Shown in pieces: positions 12,501 through 15,269 of a DNA stretch of 15,269 bases. A model generated the notes under the pieces. It made no database searches, was not told the origin of the DNA, and saw only the letters and a list, made by a program, of their open reading frames with translations. The position numbers and the translations under genes were made by a program. Every line of letters starts with the position of its first letter. Within the stretch, counting starts at the first letter, position 1. This DNA is from an uncultured Eubacteriales bacterium (GTDB lineage Bacteria; Bacillota; Clostridia; Christensenellales; CAG-138), in the NCBI GenBank assembly GCA_900542615.1, contig UQOG01000038.1, positions 1 through 15,269 on the forward strand, in the 5' to 3' direction.

Positions 12501-14129
12501 ATGGCAAAGCAGTTGAAATATGGCGAAGAAGCCCGCCGCGCCCTGGAAGCCGGCATGAACGCCCTGGCGGACACCGTTAAGATCACCCTGGGACCCAAGG
12601 GCCGCAACGTGGTATTGGATAAAAAATACGGCGCGCCCCTGATCACCAACGACGGCGTGACCATCGCCAAGGAGATCGAGCTGGAGGATCCCTTTGAGAA
12701 CATGGGCGCCCAGCTGGTGAAGGAAGTTGCCACCAAGACCAACGACGTGGCCGGCGACGGCACCACCACCGCCACCCTGTTGGCCCAGGCCATTATCCGG
12801 GAAGGCATGAAGAACGTAGCCGCCGGCGCCAATCCCATGGGGGTCAAGCGGGGCATCGAGGCCGCCGTGGACACCGCAGTGGCCAGCCTGAAGGCCCTGT
12901 CCGTGCCGGTAACCAATAAGCAGGACATCGCCCAGGTGGCCGCCATTTCCGCCAGCGACGAGAAGATCGGCGAGCTGATCTCCGACGCCATGGAAAAGGT
13001 GGGCAACGACGGCGTTATCACCGTGGAAGAGTCCAAGACCATGAAGACCGAGCTCAACGTGGTAGAGGGTATGCAGTTTGACCGGGGCTATGCTTCCGCC
13101 TACATGGTCACCGATACCGATAAGATGGAAGCGGTGCTGGATAATCCCTACATCCTCATCACCGAGAAGAAGATCAGCAACATCCAGGAGATCCTGCCCG
13201 TGCTGGAGCAGGTGGTGCAGCAGGGCGCCAAGCTCCTGATCATCGCCGAGGATGTGGAGGGCGAAGCCCTGGCCACCCTGGTGGTGAACAAGCTGCGGGG
13301 CACCTTCACCTGCGTGGCGGTCAAGGCCCCTGGCTTTGGCGACCGGCGTAAGGCCATGCTGCAGGATATCGCCATCCTCACCGGCGGCCAGGTGGTCAGC
13401 GAGGAGCTGGGCATGACCCTGAAGGATACCACCATGGATATGCTGGGCCGGGCCCGGCAGGTCAAGGTGGATAAGGAGAACACCACCATCGTGGAAGGCG
13501 CTGGCGATCCCTCTGAGATCCGCGCCCGGATCAGCTCCATCAAGGCCCAGATCGAGGAGACCACCTCCGATTACGATAAGGAAAAGCTCCAGGAGCGGCT
13601 GGCCAAGCTCTCCGGCGGCGTAGCGGTGATCGCCGTGGGCGCTGCCACCGAGGTGGAGATGAAGGAAGCCAAGCTGCGCATCGAGGACGCCCTCAACGCC
13701 ACCCGCGCGGCTGTGGAAGAAGGCATGGTCCCCGGCGGCGGCGTAGCCCTGGTGAACGTGCTGGACGATGTGGCCGCCCTGCGTGAAAAGACCGAAGGCG
13801 ACGAGAAGACCGGCGTGAGCATCGTGCTGCGGGCCCTGGAAGAGCCCATCCGGCAGATCGCGGCCAACGCGGGCCTGGAGGGCAGCGTGATCGTGGAGAA
13901 CATCAAGAAGGCCAACAAGAAGGGCTATGGCTACGACGCCAAGCGGGATGAATACGGCATGATGGCCGAAAAGGGCATTATGGATCCCACCAAGGTGACC
14001 CGTAGCGCCCTGCAGAACGCGGCCTCCATCGCCGCCATGGTGCTCACCACCGAGAGCCTGGTGTGCGATATCCCGGCGCCCGAACCCCCTGTAGCTCCGG
14101 CCGGCGGCGGCATGGGCGGCATGTATTAA
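12501..14129 (+). CDS. groEL: Chaperonin GroEL (60 kDa)
   Basis: A 542-residue ATP-driven chaperonin subunit of normal length. It has GPKGRNVVLD (31-40), the nucleotide-binding GDGTTTAT (85-92, with the metal-binding Asp at 86), the apical domain with the GDRRKAMLQDIAILTGG segment, EDALNATRAAVEEG with the conserved catalytic Asp region, PGGGVAL, and the flexible GGGMGGMY tail. Fourteen copies form the double ring. GGAGG lies 8 bases before the ATG. Codon use is strongly biased to G/C at third positions, as expected of a highly expressed gene here. It is co-transcribed with groES under HrcA/CIRCE control. Confidence 0.99.
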   Translation: MAKQLKYGEEARRALEAGMNALADTVKITLGPKGRNVVLDKKYGAPLITNDGVTIAKEIELEDPFENMGAQLVKEVATKTNDVAGDGTTTATLLAQAIIREGMKNVAAGANPMGVKRGIEAAVDTAVASLKALSVPVTNKQDIAQVAAISASDEKIGELISDAMEKVGNDGVITVEESKTMKTELNVVEGMQFDRGYASAYMVTDTDKMEAVLDNPYILITEKKISNIQEILPVLEQVVQQGAKLLIIAEDVEGEALATLVVNKLRGTFTCVAVKAPGFGDRRKAMLQDIAILTGGQVVSEELGMTLKDTTMDMLGRARQVKVDKENTTIVEGAGDPSEIRARISSIKAQIEETTSDYDKEKLQERLAKLSGGVAVIAVGAATEVEMKEAKLRIEDALNATRAAVEEGMVPGGGVALVNVLDDVAALREKTEGDEKTGVSIVLRALEEPIRQIAANAGLEGSVIVENIKKANKKGYGYDAKRDEYGMMAEKGIMDPTKVTRSALQNAASIAAMVLTTESLVCDIPAPEPPVAPAGGGMGGMY

Positions 14130-14163
14130 GCCGAAACACACATCTAAACCAATAAATAAACCG

Positions 14164-14200
14164 GGTCCGCTGCCCTCTGGGCGGCGGATCTGTGTATTTT
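14164..14200 (+). terminator. Terminator of groES-groEL
   Basis: A GC-rich stem (CCGCTGCCC 14167-14175 with GGGCGGCGG 14179-14187, extendable by flanking pairs) is followed by TGTGTATTTT. It lies about 35 bases after the groEL stop codon. Confidence 0.7.
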
Positions 14201-14236
14201 CAGCCCGGGAGGAAGCGGGGGAAACGGATTTTGCCG

Positions 14237-14265
14237 TTGACGGAATTTGCGCTAAATTTTATAAT
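14237..14265 (+). promoter_or_regulatory. Promoter of the amidohydrolase gene
   Basis: TTGACG (14237-14242) and a perfect TATAAT (14260-14265) are separated by exactly 17 bases. The predicted start is about 14272, 24 bases before the preferred TTG start codon. Confidence 0.8.
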
Positions 14266-14295
14266 GTAGAACAGAATTTTGCCGAGGTGATACCC

Positions 14296-15093
14296 TTGTA
14301 CCAGATCATTGACGCCCATTGTCATATATATCCCGATGCCATCGCCCGCAAGGCGGCCGCCAGCACCGGCAACTTTTACGACGGCCTGCCCGCCACCTGC
14401 GACGGCACCCTGGGCACCCTGCTCCAGGAGGGCCGGCAGGCGGGCATCGATCACTTTGTGGTGCAGTCGGTGGCCACAAAGCCGGAGCAGGTCCATTCCA
14501 TCAACGAATTCATCGCCAAAGAGGTGGCGGCCTTTCCCCATAAGCTCACCGGCCTGGGGACTCTGCATCCGGATAGCAAGGACATGGCCGGGGACATTGC
14601 CCACGCCCTGGAGCTGGGCCTCAAGGGAATCAAGCTGCACCCGGATATCCAGCGGTTTGCACTGGACGATCCCCGTTGCATGATCATCTACGCGTCCTGT
14701 CAGGGGAAGATCCCCATCCTGCTCCATACCGGGGACAATCGGTTCGACTTTTCCAATCCCAACCGCCTGTTGCCGGTGCTGCGGGACTTTCCCGGCCTGA
14801 CGGTGATCGGCGCCCACTTCGGCGGGTATTCCATCTGGCAGGAGGCCGCTTCCCAGCTTCACGGCATCCCCAACCTCTATGTGGATTGCTCCTCCACTAT
14901 GTTTGCCCTGCCGGATGCAGAGGTGGTGGATCTGATCCGTCTCTATGGGGCGGACCGGGTGATGTTCGGTACGGATTATCCCATGTGGTCCCCGGTGGTG
15001 GAGCTGGCCCATTTCCAGCGGCTGCCCCTGACCCAGGCGGAGCGGGAGTTGATTCTGCATAAGAACGCGGAGGCCGTTTTCGGCATCGCCTGA
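14296..15093 (+). CDS. Metal-dependent hydrolase of the Amidohydro_2 family
   Basis: A 265-residue TIM-barrel amidohydrolase. The metal-site residues of the family are visible: DAHCH at 6-10 (His8, His10), GIKLHPD (Lys113, His115), LLHTGD (His144), GAHFGG (His174) and FGTDYP (Asp227). Members of this family (PF04909) include decarboxylases and hydrolases of cyclic or aromatic acids; the substrate here cannot be told. Start choice: a GTG at 14287 is in frame, but it lies within the GAGGTGA that makes a ribosome binding site 6 bases before the TTG at 14296, and nothing upstream of the GTG resembles such a site, so TTG is preferred. It has its own near-consensus promoter after the groEL terminator and is probably a single-gene unit. 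Confidence 0.88.
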   Translation: MYQIIDAHCHIYPDAIARKAAASTGNFYDGLPATCDGTLGTLLQEGRQAGIDHFVVQSVATKPEQVHSINEFIAKEVAAFPHKLTGLGTLHPDSKDMAGDIAHALELGLKGIKLHPDIQRFALDDPRCMIIYASCQGKIPILLHTGDNRFDFSNPNRLLPVLRDFPGLTVIGAHFGGYSIWQEAASQLHGIPNLYVDCSSTMFALPDAEVVDLIRLYGADRVMFGTDYPMWSPVVELAHFQRLPLTQAERELILHKNAEAVFGIA

Positions 15094-15109
15094 CCCGGCA
15101 AAAGCGTGG

Positions 15110-15161
15110 CTCGATAGGAGGCCGCACCCCTTTTGGGGCGCGGCCTCCTCAGTCTGTCGAG
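15110..15161 (+). terminator. Strong hairpin after the amidohydrolase gene
   Basis: AGGAGGCCGC-A-CCCC (15116-15130) pairs with GGGG-C-GCGGCCTCCT (15135-15149) around a TTTT loop, 14 pairs and one mismatch, with a further CTCGA/TCGAG pair outside (15110-15114 with 15157-15161). There is no T run after it, so it may act as a factor-aided terminator or 3' stabiliser. Confidence 0.5.
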
Positions 15162-15195
15162 AAACCCGGCTATGCGTCAGGCATACGCCGGGTTT
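15162..15195. repeat. Second strong hairpin
   Basis: AAACCCGGC (15162-15170) pairs with GCCGGGTTT (15187-15195), continued by TATGC/GCATA (15171-15175 with 15181-15185) with a single bulged C and a GTCAG loop. No T run follows on the plus strand. With the preceding hairpin it forms a tandem pair. Confidence 0.5.
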
Positions 15196-15269
15196 GGGTC
15201 ATGTAGCGGCCAAAGGAGGAGAATATAGAGAGAGTCAAGGCTCTCCTGGCACAGCCACCTGGCCAGTTT
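15196..15269. other. Unassigned right edge
   Basis: AAAGGAGGAG at 15211-15220 looks like a ribosome binding site, but no ATG, GTG or TTG start follows at a suitable distance before the edge. No gene is called. Confidence 0.3.

Noticed and set aside
12393..14141. A 582-codon open frame on the minus strand, antisense to groEL
   Set aside because: Same cause as the valS shadow. It has a biased composition, no ribosome binding site, and covers two certain genes.
15178..15269. A minus-strand frame open to the right edge, ending at TGA 15178-15180
   Set aside because: Only about 30 codons are visible, the end overlaps a strong hairpin, and there is no way to judge the start or the family. It could be the end of a real gene, but it cannot be supported here.

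Overview
The window reads as chromosomal DNA from a fairly GC-rich member of the Bacillota, probably class Clostridia. The basis is a valS gene behind a T-box leader, a groES-groEL operon under a perfect CIRCE element, GGAGG-type ribosome binding sites, a DUF1836 protein and a FakA-type domain protein. I cannot name genus or species. Most of the window is ordinary core genome. There is no phage, IS, CRISPR, tRNA or rRNA signal. The unusual material lies between the genes.

Left part (1-5058). A YczE-like membrane protein (101-790, minus) lies downstream of a minus-strand operon of two CHR-domain (chromate transporter family) half-proteins and a cysteine-rich unknown protein (890-2572). A LysR-type regulator (2680-3594, plus) is divergent from that operon and probably controls it. 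It converges on a DUF1836 regulator gene (3752-4219, minus) at a two-way terminator. The DUF1836 gene shares a compact divergent control region with an SGNH/GDSL hydrolase (4372-5058, plus): two good sigma-A promoters back to back, plus a 21-bp palindrome just after the hydrolase's predicted start of transcription.

Middle (5059-9435). A very GC-rich cloverleaf-like palindromic element (5060-5211) separates the hydrolase from a convergent isoprenylcysteine-methyltransferase-like membrane protein (5227-5745, minus). About 310 bases of non-coding hairpins follow. Next come a glyoxalase-fold (VOC) protein and valS, which form one minus-strand unit (valS first) behind a complete T-box. The T-box has a GUC valine specifier, a UGGU acceptor-binding sequence and competing antiterminator and terminator helices.

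Right part (9436-15269). A stand-alone FakA C-terminal-like domain (82 aa), a lipoprotein serpin with an inhibitory-type hinge, and a dCMP deaminase are all on the minus strand. The serpin terminator overlaps the promoter of the FakA-like gene. The dCMP deaminase has a good promoter about 300 bases upstream, and almost the whole leader is one nested three-way-junction structure (11693-11970) that ends just before the ribosome binding site. This is the most interesting candidate in the window. Part of it recurs inside the terminator at 3602-3661. Then come groES-groEL (plus), an Amidohydro_2-family hydrolase with its own near-consensus promoter, and two strong hairpins. Nothing was assigned in the last 75 bases.

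Functional links between neighbours, beyond the operons and shared promoters described, are inference.
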